Part shown: one piece after another, positions 9,323 to 18,478 of the stretch
Position numbering within the stretch: the stretch's first letter is position 1
How the letters are laid out: each line of letters begins with the position of its first letter
NCBI RefSeq assembly: GCF_042852765.1
Contig: NZ_AP031414.1
Reading direction: 5' to 3' (one strand)
Source of the DNA: Schaedlerella glycyrrhizinilytica_A
Lineage (GTDB): Bacteria; Bacillota; Clostridia; Lachnospirales; Lachnospiraceae
Length of the DNA: 64,000 bases
Position numbers and translations under genes: made by a program
Notes under the pieces: model-generated
Databases searched by the model: none
Told to the model about the DNA's origin: nothing
Seen by the model: the letters and a program-made list of their open reading frames with translations, nothing else

Positions 9323-10261
9323 ATGAAATACACAGTGAAAAAAATAGCAGGTCTTATAATCACATTATTAATTGTCAGTATGCTTGCCTTTCTGGCATTT
9401 GAACTGATCCCGGGAGATCCGGCGAGATCGATCCTCGGGACGGAGGCGACGGAGAGCAAAGTCCAGGCTCTGCGGGAGGAGATGGGACTCAACCGTCCCC
9501 TGCCGCAGCGATATGGACAGTGGGTGAAAGACTTTGTGACAGGAGATATGGGAACCTCTTATTCCTATCAGGAGCCGGTAAAAGACTTGATCGCAGATAA
9601 ACTTCCGGTCACATTTACAATGACGGCGATAGCGTTTGTATTTATTTTGTTTTTTTCCATCCCGATCGGAATGCTGAGCGTCCATTATGAAAATCGGTGG
9701 ATCGACAAATTATTTCTGATCGGAAATCAGGTGACAATGTCAATCCCGCCTTTTTTTGTCGGTATGATCTTCACGGTGATATTCGGATTGACGCTGCGTC
9801 TGTTTGTGCCGGGCGGATATATTTCTTATACGGAGAATGTGAGCGGATTTTTGGGATACCTGATCTTCCCGTCTCTGGCGCTGGCGCTTCCGAAAGCGGC
9901 AATGACCGCAAAGATGTTCCGAAACGCGTTGCTTTCCGAAATGCACAAAGATTATATCCGGACGGCGAAAAGCCGGGGAAACGGACCGTGGCGCATCCTG
10001 ATCTGTCATGCATTCCGAAACGGAATTTTGCCGGTGATCACATTTCTCGGAATGGCGGCGGCAGATCTGATCGCAAACAGTATCGTGATCGAGCAGGTAT
10101 TCGGAATCCCGGGATTGGGCAGAACATTGATCTCTTCAATCTCCAACCGGGATTATCCGGTGGTGGAGGCTGTGATCGTGCTGATCGCGGCAGTCATTTT
10201 GATCCTGAATACGGTTGTGGATCTTTTATACCGGGCGCTGGATAAACGGATCGTGCTTTAA
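9323..10261 (+). CDS. ABC transporter permease, DppB/OppB type
   Basis: A 312-residue integral membrane permease with about six helices. The opening segment ITLLIVSMLAFLAFELIPGD and the GDMGTSYSYQEPV loop are typical of the first permease in peptide/nickel importers. The EAA-like cytoplasmic loop follows near SRGNGPWRILICHAFRNG. GGGAGGCAGG precedes the ATG. It works with the next permease to form the channel of the importer. Confidence 0.92.
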   Translation: MKYTVKKIAGLIITLLIVSMLAFLAFELIPGDPARSILGTEATESKVQALREEMGLNRPLPQRYGQWVKDFVTGDMGTSYSYQEPVKDLIADKLPVTFTMTAIAFVFILFFSIPIGMLSVHYENRWIDKLFLIGNQVTMSIPPFFVGMIFTVIFGLTLRLFVPGGYISYTENVSGFLGYLIFPSLALALPKAAMTAKMFRNALLSEMHKDYIRTAKSRGNGPWRILICHAFRNGILPVITFLGMAAADLIANSIVIEQVFGIPGLGRTLISSISNRDYPVVEAVIVLIAAVILILNTVVDLLYRALDKRIVL

Positions 10262-10273
10262 GGGTAGGAAAGA

Positions 10274-11110
10274 ATGAGAGGGACTGTGATGCAGAAGAGA
10301 CAGAACAAATTAAAATGGAATAATTACAGGATCGGTCTGATTCTGACTGTCGCGATGACGTTCGTGATCCTGCTCGGAATTTTCTGGACGCCGTATGATC
10401 CGGAGATGATGCAGGGATCGCTGAAACTTAAGGGACCGTCGCTTGCGCATTGGTTCGGGACGGATCAGTTTGGGCGGGATGTGCTAAGCCGTGTTGTGCG
10501 CGGCGCGGGAAGCACGTTTCTGATCGGAGTCGGGACGACCTTGATCGGCGGGATCGGCGGGATGATCCTCGGAGCTGTGACCGGATATTTCGGCGGCTGG
10601 CTGGACGAGATCCTGATGCGTGTCAATGATGCGGCGGCGGCATTTCCCAGCGTGCTGCTTGCTCTGGTGATGATCAGCTTGTGGGGAAGCGGAACGTATA
10701 AAGTGATGCTGGCTCTCGGGATCGCGTTTATTCCGAGTTTTGCCCGGATCGTGCGTGGAGAATTTATGCGGCTTCGGGAGTCCGACTATGTGATCAGCGC
10801 ACGGCTGATTGGCGTGAAGACGCCGCGGATCTTGTTCGTGCATATTTTGCCGAATATTCTTCCGGCGCTTTTGTCTGCGCTGGCGATCGGATTTAACAAC
10901 GCGGTGCTGGCGGAAGCAGGGATGAGTTATCTGGGGATCGGTGTACAGCCGCCGGACGCCAGTCTGGGGCGGATGCTCTCGGAGGCGCAGACGTATTTGT
11001 CCGGCGCGCCGTGGTGCGCGGTCTTTCCGGGAGTGTTTCTGGTACTGCTCGTACTGGGCGTGGGATTGCTCGGCGAGGGGATCCTGGATCGGTTCGGAGG
11101 TGGAAGATAA
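10274..11110 (+). CDS. ABC transporter permease, DppC/OppC type
   Basis: A 278-residue second permease. PSLAHWFGTDQFGRDVLSRV is the diagnostic DppC motif, followed by GAVTGYFGGWLDEILMRVND and the EAA loop SARLIGVKTPRILFVHILPN. An alternative start lies at 10289. Its TAA overlaps the ATG of the next gene by one base, which indicates translational coupling. Confidence 0.92.
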   Translation: MRGTVMQKRQNKLKWNNYRIGLILTVAMTFVILLGIFWTPYDPEMMQGSLKLKGPSLAHWFGTDQFGRDVLSRVVRGAGSTFLIGVGTTLIGGIGGMILGAVTGYFGGWLDEILMRVNDAAAAFPSVLLALVMISLWGSGTYKVMLALGIAFIPSFARIVRGEFMRLRESDYVISARLIGVKTPRILFVHILPNILPALLSALAIGFNNAVLAEAGMSYLGIGVQPPDASLGRMLSEAQTYLSGAPWCAVFPGVFLVLLVLGVGLLGEGILDRFGGGR

Positions 11111-11943
11111 TGTTGCAGGTAGATAGATTGTCGATCCATTTCGCGGATCGGGAAGAGGTACAGGAAGTGGTGCGCGGGATCTCATTTTCCGTGCAGGATG
11201 GTGAGATCGTCGGTATTGTCGGGGAATCCGGATCGGGAAAGACGATGACGGCGCTGACGATCGCCGGACTTTTCAAAGAACATGCGGTTTTGGATGCCGG
11301 AACGATACGGCTGGACGGAACCGATCTTTTAAAACTGACAGAGCGGGAAATGCGGCAGGTGCAGGGGAACCGGATCGGCATGATTTTTCAGGAGCCGATG
11401 ACCGCCTTGAATCCGACGATGAAGATCGGAAGACAGGTGGAGGAGGTGCTGCGTCTGCATACGGATCTGGATAGCCGTGCACGAAAAGCTGCTGTGATCC
11501 GGGCGTTGGAAGAGGTGGAACTGGACGAGGCGGAAAAGCTGCTTTTCAAATATCCGCACGAACTTTCCGGAGGTATGCGCCAGCGGGTGATGATCGCGGC
11601 GGCGATGATCTGCCGCCCGTCACTTTTGATCGCCGATGAGCCGACGACGGCGCTGGACGCGGCGACTCAGGAAAGTATATTAAAACTGCTGAAAAAGCTG
11701 AACGATAAATATGGAATGAGTATTCTGTTCATTTCCCATAACCTGCGCGTCGTCAAAGAATTGTGTACGCGCGTGTTCGTGATGAAAGACGGGGAGATTC
11801 TGGAAGAGGGAGAGACGGAAGTTGTTTTCCAAAATCCGAAAACAGAGTACACGAAAGCATTGATCGCGGCGATTCCGGCGCGGGTGGGAGAGAATCCTTA
11901 CTATGAAATGCTGAAGCAAAAGGCGGGACGGCAGTATGATTGA
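11110..11943 (+). CDS. ABC transporter ATPase, DppD/OppD type
   Basis: A 277-residue nucleotide-binding subunit. Walker A is GESGSGKT, the signature is LSGGMRQRV, and Walker B is LLIADEPTTALD. The oligopeptide-transporter C-terminus begins NPKTEYTKALIAAIP. The true start is the TAATG overlap at 11110; the longer frame from 11011 is inside the permease gene. It energises the importer together with the following ATPase. Confidence 0.92.
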   Translation: MLQVDRLSIHFADREEVQEVVRGISFSVQDGEIVGIVGESGSGKTMTALTIAGLFKEHAVLDAGTIRLDGTDLLKLTEREMRQVQGNRIGMIFQEPMTALNPTMKIGRQVEEVLRLHTDLDSRARKAAVIRALEEVELDEAEKLLFKYPHELSGGMRQRVMIAAAMICRPSLLIADEPTTALDAATQESILKLLKKLNDKYGMSILFISHNLRVVKELCTRVFVMKDGEILEEGETEVVFQNPKTEYTKALIAAIPARVGENPYYEMLKQKAGRQYD

Positions 11944-12640
11944 GCAGGGAATGGAAAAAGAGATTATAAATAAGAAGAAAAAAGTTCTGGAATTCCGGCA
12001 TGTGAGCGCGTATTATAAAGAAAGAAGCGCGCGAAAAAAAGTGTTGGACGACGTTTCATTTTCCTTGTATGAGGGAGAAATTGTGGGACTGTTGGGGGAG
12101 AGCGGAAGCGGAAAGTCCACTTTGTGCAAATGTGTCCTTGGGCTTTTGAAAGAGTGCGAGGGCATAGTGACACATTATACGGAGCGCCCCCAGATGGTAT
12201 TTCAGGATCCTTACGGTTCCCTGAATCCACGGAAAACGATCGGATGGATCCTGGAAGAGCCGCTCCGCGTCCGGAAAATGGGAACAAAGGAAGAACGAAA
12301 GGCGCGGGTTCTGGAAATGCTTGAAACCGTGCATCTTTCCGAGGAACTTTACAGCCGTTATCCGCGGGAATTAAGCGGCGGACAGCGGCAGAGAGTCAGC
12401 CTCGCGCAGGCGCTATTGACGGGAACAAAGTTTATCCTGCTGGATGAAGCGCTCTCCGCGTTGGATGTGACGGTGCAGGCACAGATGATCCGGCTGCTCA
12501 AAGAACTGCAGGAAAAACAGAATCTTTGTTATCTGTTTGTGTCCCATGATCTGGACGTGGTGAGCCAGATCTGCGATCGTGTGCTTTTTATAAAGGACGG
12601 AAAGGTGATCGAAACAACAGGGACGATCGAATCAAAATGA
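11936..12640 (+). CDS. ABC transporter ATPase, DppF/OppF type
   Basis: A 234-residue second nucleotide-binding subunit. Walker A is GESGSGKST, VFQDPYGSLNPRKTIGWILE is a DppF hallmark, the signature is LSGGQRQRVSLA, and Walker B is FILLDEALSALD. It is shorter than usual because the C-terminal oligopeptide domain is almost absent. The start overlaps the previous gene by 8 bases; an ATG at 11951 is an alternative. It closes the transporter operon, and truA follows after 10 bases. Confidence 0.9.
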   Translation: MIEQGMEKEIINKKKKVLEFRHVSAYYKERSARKKVLDDVSFSLYEGEIVGLLGESGSGKSTLCKCVLGLLKECEGIVTHYTERPQMVFQDPYGSLNPRKTIGWILEEPLRVRKMGTKEERKARVLEMLETVHLSEELYSRYPRELSGGQRQRVSLAQALLTGTKFILLDEALSALDVTVQAQMIRLLKELQEKQNLCYLFVSHDLDVVSQICDRVLFIKDGKVIETTGTIESK

Positions 12641-12650
12641 CAGGTGAAAT

Positions 12651-13388
12651 ATGAGGACATATAAATTGACAATAGCATATGACGGCTCCCGTTATCAGGG
12701 CTGGCAGCGGCAGCCGTCTACGGATCTGACCATACAGGGAACATTGGAAAAGACGATCTCCGGGATCCTAGGGTATGATGTGGAGGTACAGGGTTCGGGA
12801 AGAACCGACGGCGGCGTACATGCGAAAGGGCAGACTGCCAGTATCGTGCTGCGCGGAAAGATCGAGGAAGCACAATTCTTAAGCGAATGTGCAAAACGGC
12901 TTCCGGAAGATATCTGTATCTGGAAGATCGAGCTTGTAAAGAACGGGTTCCATGCCCGGCACAGCGCCCGCGGAAAATGCTATGTATATACCGTGGATAC
13001 CCGGGAAAAGGCGGATGTATTTTCCAGAAAATATACGGGACACTATCCGGGGGAACTGGATGTTTCGGCGATGGGAAAAGCTGCGGGCATTCTGGTCGGG
13101 GCGCATGATTTTGCGGGATTTACCGATCGGAAAGATGAAAAGTCCACAATTCGGAGAATTTATGATATAATGATAGAACGTCAGGGTGAAAAAGTCGTGA
13201 TCACTTATCGTGGAAGCGGATTTATGTACCATATGGTACGGATCCTGACGGGAACGCTTCTGGAAGTCGGAAGCGGAATGCGTTCCATTGAAAGTGTCGG
13301 GGCGGCGCTCGAATCGAAAGTGCGCGCGGATGCAGGATTTCTTGCGCAGGCAAGCGGACTTACCCTGCGGGAAGTGTACTATCACTGA
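12651..13388 (+). CDS. truA: tRNA pseudouridine(38-40) synthase TruA
   Basis: A 245-residue TruA. It isomerises U38-U40 in the anticodon arm of many tRNAs. The catalytic Asp lies in GSGRTDGGVHAKGQ; other family segments are LTIAYDGSRYQGWQRQ, FHARHSARGKCYVY and GFMYHMVRILTGTLLEVG. It begins 10 bases after the transporter ATPase and may be read through from it. A half copy of the palindromic repeat begins a few bases after the stop. Confidence 0.97.
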   Translation: MRTYKLTIAYDGSRYQGWQRQPSTDLTIQGTLEKTISGILGYDVEVQGSGRTDGGVHAKGQTASIVLRGKIEEAQFLSECAKRLPEDICIWKIELVKNGFHARHSARGKCYVYTVDTREKADVFSRKYTGHYPGELDVSAMGKAAGILVGAHDFAGFTDRKDEKSTIRRIYDIMIERQGEKVVITYRGSGFMYHMVRILTGTLLEVGSGMRSIESVGAALESKVRADAGFLAQASGLTLREVYYH

Positions 13389-13391
13389 CTG

Positions 13392-13406
13392 TGTCAGTGT
13401 ACAAGG
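13392..13406. repeat. Palindromic repeat, half copy
   Basis: TGTCAGTGTACAAGG matches one arm of the family consensus. No matching second arm is present before exonuclease III, so it is a truncated copy lying directly behind the truA stop. Confidence 0.55.
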
Positions 13407-13506
13407 ATCGCATGGACGTTTGAATACCGACGCTGCGAATGAGGAAGAGAAACAGAGGGGCAGATGTAGGAGACATCTGTCCCTGATTCAATAAAGGAGA
13501 GTGACG

Positions 13507-14259
13507 ATGAAGCTTGTATCATGGAATGTAAATGGGCTGAGAGCCTGCGTACAAAAAGGATTTCAGGATATTTTCCGGGAGATCGATGCAGATATATTCT
13601 GCGTACAGGAGACAAAGATGCAGGAGGGGCAGCTTGACCTGGAACTGGACGGGTATTACCAGTATTGGAATTATGCGGTGAAAAAGGGGTATTCCGGAAC
13701 CGCAGTATTTACGAAACAAGAGCCGATCGGGGTCACATACGGGATCGGGATTGAAGAACACGACCAGGAGGGGCGTGTGATCACCTGCGAGTTTGAGGAT
13801 TTCTATTTTGTGACGGTATATACGCCGAATTCACAGAATGAACTGAAGCGGCTGGATTACCGGATGCGCTGGGAAGACGATTTCCGGGCGTATTTGAAAG
13901 CGCTGGATGAGAAAAAGCCGGTGGTGGTGACCGGGGATATGAATGTGGCACATGCGGAGATCGATCTGAAGAATCCGAAGTCAAATCGCAAGAATGCGGG
14001 ATTTACCGACGAAGAACGGGGGAAATTTACCGAACTTCTGGATGCGGGATTTATCGATACATTCCGCTATTTCTATCCCGATCAGGAGGGGATTTACTCC
14101 TGGTGGTCGTATCGGTTTAAAGCCCGTGAGAAAAATGCGGGGTGGCGGATCGATTATTTCTGCGTATCGGAACGGATGAAGGACAGGCTTTCGGATGCGA
14201 AGATACTGACGGATATCTACGGATCGGATCATTGTCCGGTCTGCTTGGAATTAAAATAA
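13507..14259 (+). CDS. exoA: Exodeoxyribonuclease III / AP endonuclease
   Basis: A 250-residue member of the EEP superfamily, the Xth/ExoA type, which incises DNA at abasic sites and trims 3' ends. SWNVNGLRA, the metal-binding VQETKMQEGQLD, VTGDMNVAHAEIDL and GSDHCPVCLE are the expected active-site blocks. The ATG at 13507 follows AGGAG; a GTG two codons earlier is less likely. The stop lies 16 bases before the next gene. Confidence 0.96.
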   Translation: MKLVSWNVNGLRACVQKGFQDIFREIDADIFCVQETKMQEGQLDLELDGYYQYWNYAVKKGYSGTAVFTKQEPIGVTYGIGIEEHDQEGRVITCEFEDFYFVTVYTPNSQNELKRLDYRMRWEDDFRAYLKALDEKKPVVVTGDMNVAHAEIDLKNPKSNRKNAGFTDEERGKFTELLDAGFIDTFRYFYPDQEGIYSWWSYRFKAREKNAGWRIDYFCVSERMKDRLSDAKILTDIYGSDHCPVCLELK

Positions 14260-14275
14260 AATGGAGGCGGTCGAT

Positions 14276-15463
14276 ATGACGAAGATTGATATTATCTCCG
14301 GCTTTCTGGGAGCCGGAAAAACAACATTTATAAAAAAAATGCTGACGGAAGCATTTGCGGGAGAACAGGTCGTGCTTATTGAAAACGAATTCGGAGAGAT
14401 CGGGATCGACGGCGGATTCTTAAAAGAGTCCGGGATCGAGATCCGGGAGATGAATTCCGGATGTATCTGTTGTTCTCTTGTCGGCGATTTCGGGAAATCG
14501 TTAAAAGAGGTCGTGGAAAAGTACCATCCGGACCGGATACTGATCGAGCCGTCCGGCGTCGGAAAGCTGTCGGATGTGATCAAAGCCGTGCGGGACGTGC
14601 AGGATGAGATCGATGCGAAACTGAACAGTTTTACAACCGTGGTGGACGTGACGAAATGCCGGATTTACAGTAAGAATTTCGGAGAATTTTTCAGCAACCA
14701 GATTGAATATGCGGGTGCGGTGATCTTAAGCAGGACTGACAAAGCGAAACCTGCGAAAGTGGAGGAAAGCATGGAGATCTTGCGCAGTCTGAATGCAAAA
14801 GCGTCGGTGATCACGACGCCGATCACAGAGCTGGATGGGAAAAAACTTCTGGAAGTGATGGAGGGAACAAAATCGCTGGAAGAAGAATTGCTGGCGGAAC
14901 TGACCTGCCCGGAGTGCGGAGAAATCCATGATCATGAGCATGAGCATCATCACGACCACGAGCACCATCACGATCATGAGCATCATCACGACCATGAGCA
15001 TCATCACGACCACGAGCACCATCACGACCATGAGCACCATCACGATCATGAGCATCATCACGATCATGACCACCACGCCCACCATCACCACGAACACGGG
15101 GAAGAATGCAGCTGCGGCTGCGGACATGATCACGGGCATGACCATCATGAGCATGGACATCATCATCATGCAGATGAAGTGTTTACAAGCTGGGGCTGCG
15201 AGACGACAAAGACGTACACAAAAGAAAGCATTTCGGAAATTTTGAAGACACTGGAGAGCGACACATCTTACGGAACGATCCTCCGTGCAAAAGGAATGGT
15301 CGAGGGAGAAAACGGAGAGTGGATCTACTTTGATATGGTGCCGGAAGAGCATGAGGTACGCGGCGGAGCGGCAGAATATACCGGACGGATCTGTGTGATC
15401 GGATCGAAATTGAATGAAGAGAAGATCGCGGAACTGTTTGGTGTCGGAAAAGAGGTGCATTAA
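14276..15463 (+). CDS. CobW/COG0523 metal GTPase with long His-rich repeat
   Basis: A 395-residue G3E-family GTPase. Walker A is GFLGAGKT, the metal site is GCICCS, and the base-recognition segment is SRTDKAKP. A His-rich region of about 80 residues contains six exact-length DHEHHH repeats, followed by CSCGCG and further HxHxH stretches. A CobW C-terminal domain (FTSWGCETTKTYTKE) closes the protein. Such proteins move or store zinc, nickel or cobalt in the cytoplasm; which metal cannot be told here. The ATG at 14276 is preferred because GGAGG at 14263-14267 precedes it. It is followed after 1 base by a second GTPase, so the two likely work together. Confidence 0.9.
   Translation: MTKIDIISGFLGAGKTTFIKKMLTEAFAGEQVVLIENEFGEIGIDGGFLKESGIEIREMNSGCICCSLVGDFGKSLKEVVEKYHPDRILIEPSGVGKLSDVIKAVRDVQDEIDAKLNSFTTVVDVTKCRIYSKNFGEFFSNQIEYAGAVILSRTDKAKPAKVEESMEILRSLNAKASVITTPITELDGKKLLEVMEGTKSLEEELLAELTCPECGEIHDHEHEHHHDHEHHHDHEHHHDHEHHHDHEHHHDHEHHHDHEHHHDHDHHAHHHHEHGEECSCGCGHDHGHDHHEHGHHHHADEVFTSWGCETTKTYTKESISEILKTLESDTSYGTILRAKGMVEGENGEWIYFDMVPEEHEVRGGAAEYTGRICVIGSKLNEEKIAELFGVGKEVH
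14954..15061 (+). repeat. Six 18-bp tandem repeats encoding DHEHHH
   Basis: Six in-frame 18-base units differ only at synonymous third positions (GAC/GAT, CAC/CAT). The length is in multiples of 18, so expansion or contraction would keep the frame and change only metal-binding capacity. Confidence 0.9.
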
Positions 15464-15464
15464 T

Positions 15465-16412
15465 ATGGAACAGCCGGAAGTAATGGTCTATCTGATGACC
15501 GGATTTCTGGACAGCGGCAAGAGCCAGTTCTTAAAATTTACACTGGCGCAGGATTATTTTCAGATCGACGGAACAACGCTTCTTCTCTTATGTGAAGAGG
15601 GCGAGGAGGAGTATGATGCCGAAGAATTGAAGAAATACGGCGTTGTGATCGAGACTGTGGACAGTCAGGAGGAACTGACGGAAGATCTGCTGGCTGAGCT
15701 GGATGTGAAATATCGTCCGGAGCGTGTCGTGATCGAATATAACGGTATGTGGAAAGTCAGTGATTTTGAAAAAATGAAGCTGCCGGAGGGCTGGGGGATC
15801 GAGCAAAAACTGACGACTGTGGACGCCAGCACATTTCAGATGTATTTGACGAATTTGAAACCACTGTTCGTGGAAATGGTACGGGATGCGGAACTTGTGC
15901 TGTTTAATCGCTGCACGGATTTAAAACCGCTTGCCGGATACCGCAGAAGTGTAAAAGTAGTGAGCCCGCAGGCGGAAGTGATCTTTGAAGATGAAAACGG
16001 CGAGATCGAAAATATTTTCCAGGATCATGTGCCGTATGATCTGAATGCTCCGGTGATCGAGATCCGCCCGGAAGATTACGGGATCTGGTATGTGGATGTG
16101 ATGGAGAATCCGGATCGGTACCGCGGAAAAATCGTGGAATATACGGCGCGTGTACTGAAGCCGAGAAGTTTTCCGTCCAAGCTGTTTTTCCCGGGAAGAA
16201 TGGCGATGACCTGCTGTGCGGATGATACGACATTTCTCGGCTATGTGTGCAAAAGCGCATATGCGCCGAAATTAAAAGCCGGGCAATGGGTGAAGATCCG
16301 GGCAAAGGTCGAATACGCCAAACTGGCGATGTACCATGGAACCGGACCGGTTCTGGAGGCGGAGCATATAGAAAGCGGAGATGAGATCAAAGAACTGGTG
16401 TATTTTAATTAA
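15465..16412 (+). CDS. CobW-like GTPase fused to a YcgQ-like C-terminal domain
   Basis: A 315-residue protein starting one base after the previous stop. The N-terminal half is a degenerate G3E GTPase with Walker A GFLDSGKS, but no CxCC metal motif is seen. The C-terminal ~110 residues (ENPDRYRGKIVEYTARVLKP, then AMTCCADDTTFLGYVCK) resemble the C-terminus of YcgQ/TIGR03943 proteins, which are found with metal permeases. It is probably a partner in metal delivery. The fusion is a recurring but uncharacterised arrangement in Clostridia. Confidence 0.72.
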   Translation: MEQPEVMVYLMTGFLDSGKSQFLKFTLAQDYFQIDGTTLLLLCEEGEEEYDAEELKKYGVVIETVDSQEELTEDLLAELDVKYRPERVVIEYNGMWKVSDFEKMKLPEGWGIEQKLTTVDASTFQMYLTNLKPLFVEMVRDAELVLFNRCTDLKPLAGYRRSVKVVSPQAEVIFEDENGEIENIFQDHVPYDLNAPVIEIRPEDYGIWYVDVMENPDRYRGKIVEYTARVLKPRSFPSKLFFPGRMAMTCCADDTTFLGYVCKSAYAPKLKAGQWVKIRAKVEYAKLAMYHGTGPVLEAEHIESGDEIKELVYFN

Positions 16413-16464
16413 GAAATTGTCCGTATGAGTGAGGATATGTGAAAATAGAAGGAGGAGTGTGGGG

Positions 16465-17424
16465 ATGGAAAAGAAATATGATGTGATCGCAATGGGAGAA
16501 CTTCTCGTTGATTTTACAATGAATGGAAAAAGCGAACAGGGAAACGATCTGTTTGAGGCGTGCCCGGGAGGCGCGCCATGCAATGTGCTGGCAATGTTGA
16601 ACAAACTTGGAAAGAGAACGGCATTTCTCGGAAAGGTCGGAAAGGATCAGTTTGGAATGCTTTTGCACGACACACTGCAGAAAGTAGGGATCAACACGTC
16701 CAATCTGCTGATGGATGATACGGTCAATACGACCTTGGCATTTGTGCATACGTTTCCGGACGGAGACCGGGAGTTTTCTTTTTACCGCAATCCCGGGGCG
16801 GACATGATGCTTGATGAAAATGATGTGGATCCTGCGTTCATCGGACAGACAAGACTTTTTCATTTCGGAACGCTTTCCATGACCCATGACGGAGTGCGTT
16901 CGGCGACGAAAAAAGCTGTGCAGGCGGCAAAAAGATCCGGCGCGTTGATCTCGTTTGATCCGAATCTGCGCCCGCCGCTCTGGAGCAGTATGGAGCTGGC
17001 AAAGGCGCAGATGGAATATGGGTGCAGTCAGTGTGATATTCTGAAGATTTCGGATAATGAGATCCAGTTCCTGTCCGGAAAAGAAGATTATGATGAGGGA
17101 ATCCGTTATCTGCAGGAAACGTATCAGATCCCGTTGATCCTTTTGACAATGGGGAAAGACGGAAGCCGCGCATATTATAAGGAAATGCGTGTGGAGCGCG
17201 GAGGCATTCTGTGCAAGACGATCGAGACGACCGGAGCGGGAGATACCTTTTGCGGAAGCGTGCTGAATTATGTGCTGGAACATGGTCTTGATAATCTGAC
17301 GGAAGAACAGCTTGGAGAAATGCTGTCCTTTGCCAACGCGGCGGCAGCGATCGTCACGACAAGAAAAGGTGCGATCCGGGCAATGCCGGAAAAAGTGGAA
17401 GTTTTACGTCTGCTCGGACAGTAA
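16465..17424 (+). CDS. PfkB-family sugar kinase, fructokinase-like
   Basis: A 319-residue ribokinase-family enzyme that phosphorylates a free sugar with ATP, most likely fructose. ACPGGAPCNVLAMLNKLGK is the first PfkB signature, and TTGAGDTFCGSVLNYVL is the second and holds the catalytic Asp. YRNPGADMMLDENDVD is fructokinase-like. The start at 16465 follows GGAGGAG. It is not obviously in an operon with the metal GTPases, since about 50 bases separate them. Confidence 0.85.
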   Translation: MEKKYDVIAMGELLVDFTMNGKSEQGNDLFEACPGGAPCNVLAMLNKLGKRTAFLGKVGKDQFGMLLHDTLQKVGINTSNLLMDDTVNTTLAFVHTFPDGDREFSFYRNPGADMMLDENDVDPAFIGQTRLFHFGTLSMTHDGVRSATKKAVQAAKRSGALISFDPNLRPPLWSSMELAKAQMEYGCSQCDILKISDNEIQFLSGKEDYDEGIRYLQETYQIPLILLTMGKDGSRAYYKEMRVERGGILCKTIETTGAGDTFCGSVLNYVLEHGLDNLTEEQLGEMLSFANAAAAIVTTRKGAIRAMPEKVEVLRLLGQ

Positions 17425-17473
17425 AACCGAAAAAGGAAGATTATGGCTGGGTGAAAGCGGTAAAAAACATACT

Positions 17474-17504
17474 AAAATGGTCTGAATTAAGGAAATACCA
17501 TTTT
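17474..17504 (+). terminator. Weak hairpin after the fructokinase gene
   Basis: AAAATGGT at 17474-17481 pairs with ACCATTTT at 17497-17504. The stem is AT-rich and its T-run overlaps the -35 of the next promoter, so termination is uncertain. Confidence 0.4.
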
Positions 17505-17529
17505 CAGCGAAAGAAATCTGTTGTATAAT
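17501..17529 (+). promoter_or_regulatory. Promoter for the LytTR response regulator
   Basis: TTTTCA at 17501-17506, a 17-base spacer and TATAAT at 17524-17529. This leaves a leader of about 190 bases before the gene, in which I see no clear structure. Confidence 0.5.
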
Positions 17530-17727
17530 GACATAAATGTGCAATGGCATGCGTATGCAAAATATCAATGTGTGGGGGCATAAATTGCGGTGCATAGATG
17601 TGTTTTACGGCAGCGGAGGAAAAGCAGACAAGAGAGAGAAAACGAGAATAGAGACAAAAGTGGGAGAACCGGGTTTCTCGATAGTTGGGGGATTCGGTTT
17701 TCCTTTTGCTAGAGAATGGGGAATGGT

Positions 17728-18450
17728 ATGAAGATAGCGGTAATTGATGACAGAACAGAAGAGATCACATTTCTTACAGAATATCTGGATCAGTATTTAG
17801 GAGAACGATCCACATCCTATCAAATGGTGTGCTTTACGTCAGGGGAAGCTTTTCTGGATCATTTTCGTGAAGGAATGTATGCGGTGATTTTTCTGGATGC
17901 GGTTTTGGATTCGGAAAATATGAACGGAATGGAAACGGCAAAGAAGATCCGGGAAAAAGATCCGGATGTTATGATCATTTTTTCGACGAATTCACCGGAT
18001 TTTGCGATCGAGGGGTATACCGTCGGGGCATCGGGATATTTGCTGAAGCCGTATAGTTACGATCAGTTTATGCAGACGATGGATCTTGTGTATGATAAGA
18101 TCCATCCGGTTCGGAAATATATTGAAGTAAAAGAGAAAAAAATGATGGTACGCGTATTATTGGATGATATTATTTATTGCGATTATGAGAATCATTATAT
18201 CCGGATCCATACAGCGCGGCGGATGGTGCGCTCTTACATGCAGTTTCGTGAATTGAGCAAACTTCTTATCGGATATGCACAGTTTCAATGCTGCTACCGA
18301 AATATCATCATCAATATGGATCAGGTTCAGGAGATGGAGCATGCCGATTTTCTGATGTCCAATGGGGAACGGATTCCGATGCGCAGACAGGAACGGCTGG
18401 AGATCCGACAAAAATATGCGGATTATATTTTCGAGAAAACAAATTTATAA
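17728..18450 (+). CDS. LytTR-family response regulator
   Basis: A 240-residue two-domain regulator. The receiver domain has the acidic pair in VIDD, phospho-acceptor Asp57 in IFLDAVL, a Thr in FSTNSPD and the Lys in LLKPYSY. The C-terminal LytTR DNA-binding domain runs from about residue 135 (DDIIYCDYENHYIRIHT, YRNIIINMDQVQEM). Such proteins bind paired direct repeats. No histidine kinase gene is adjacent, so it is an orphan here. The ATG at 17728 gives the usual MKIAVIDD start; 17716 is possible. dapF begins 28 bases after its stop and could be co-transcribed. Confidence 0.87.
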   Translation: MKIAVIDDRTEEITFLTEYLDQYLGERSTSYQMVCFTSGEAFLDHFREGMYAVIFLDAVLDSENMNGMETAKKIREKDPDVMIIFSTNSPDFAIEGYTVGASGYLLKPYSYDQFMQTMDLVYDKIHPVRKYIEVKEKKMMVRVLLDDIIYCDYENHYIRIHTARRMVRSYMQFRELSKLLIGYAQFQCCYRNIIINMDQVQEMEHADFLMSNGERIPMRRQERLEIRQKYADYIFEKTNL

Positions 18451-18478
18451 ATCTTACGAAGAAAGAGGAACAGAGAAG

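Noticed and set aside
14929..15100. Possible CRISPR-like or satellite array
   Set aside because: Units are contiguous without spacers, in frame and differ only at synonymous sites, so this is a protein repeat.
14726..15460. Minus-strand frame with Met/Val-rich repeats
   Set aside because: It is the reverse reading of the His-rich repeat of the CobW gene; the repetitive hydrophobic peptide is an artefact.
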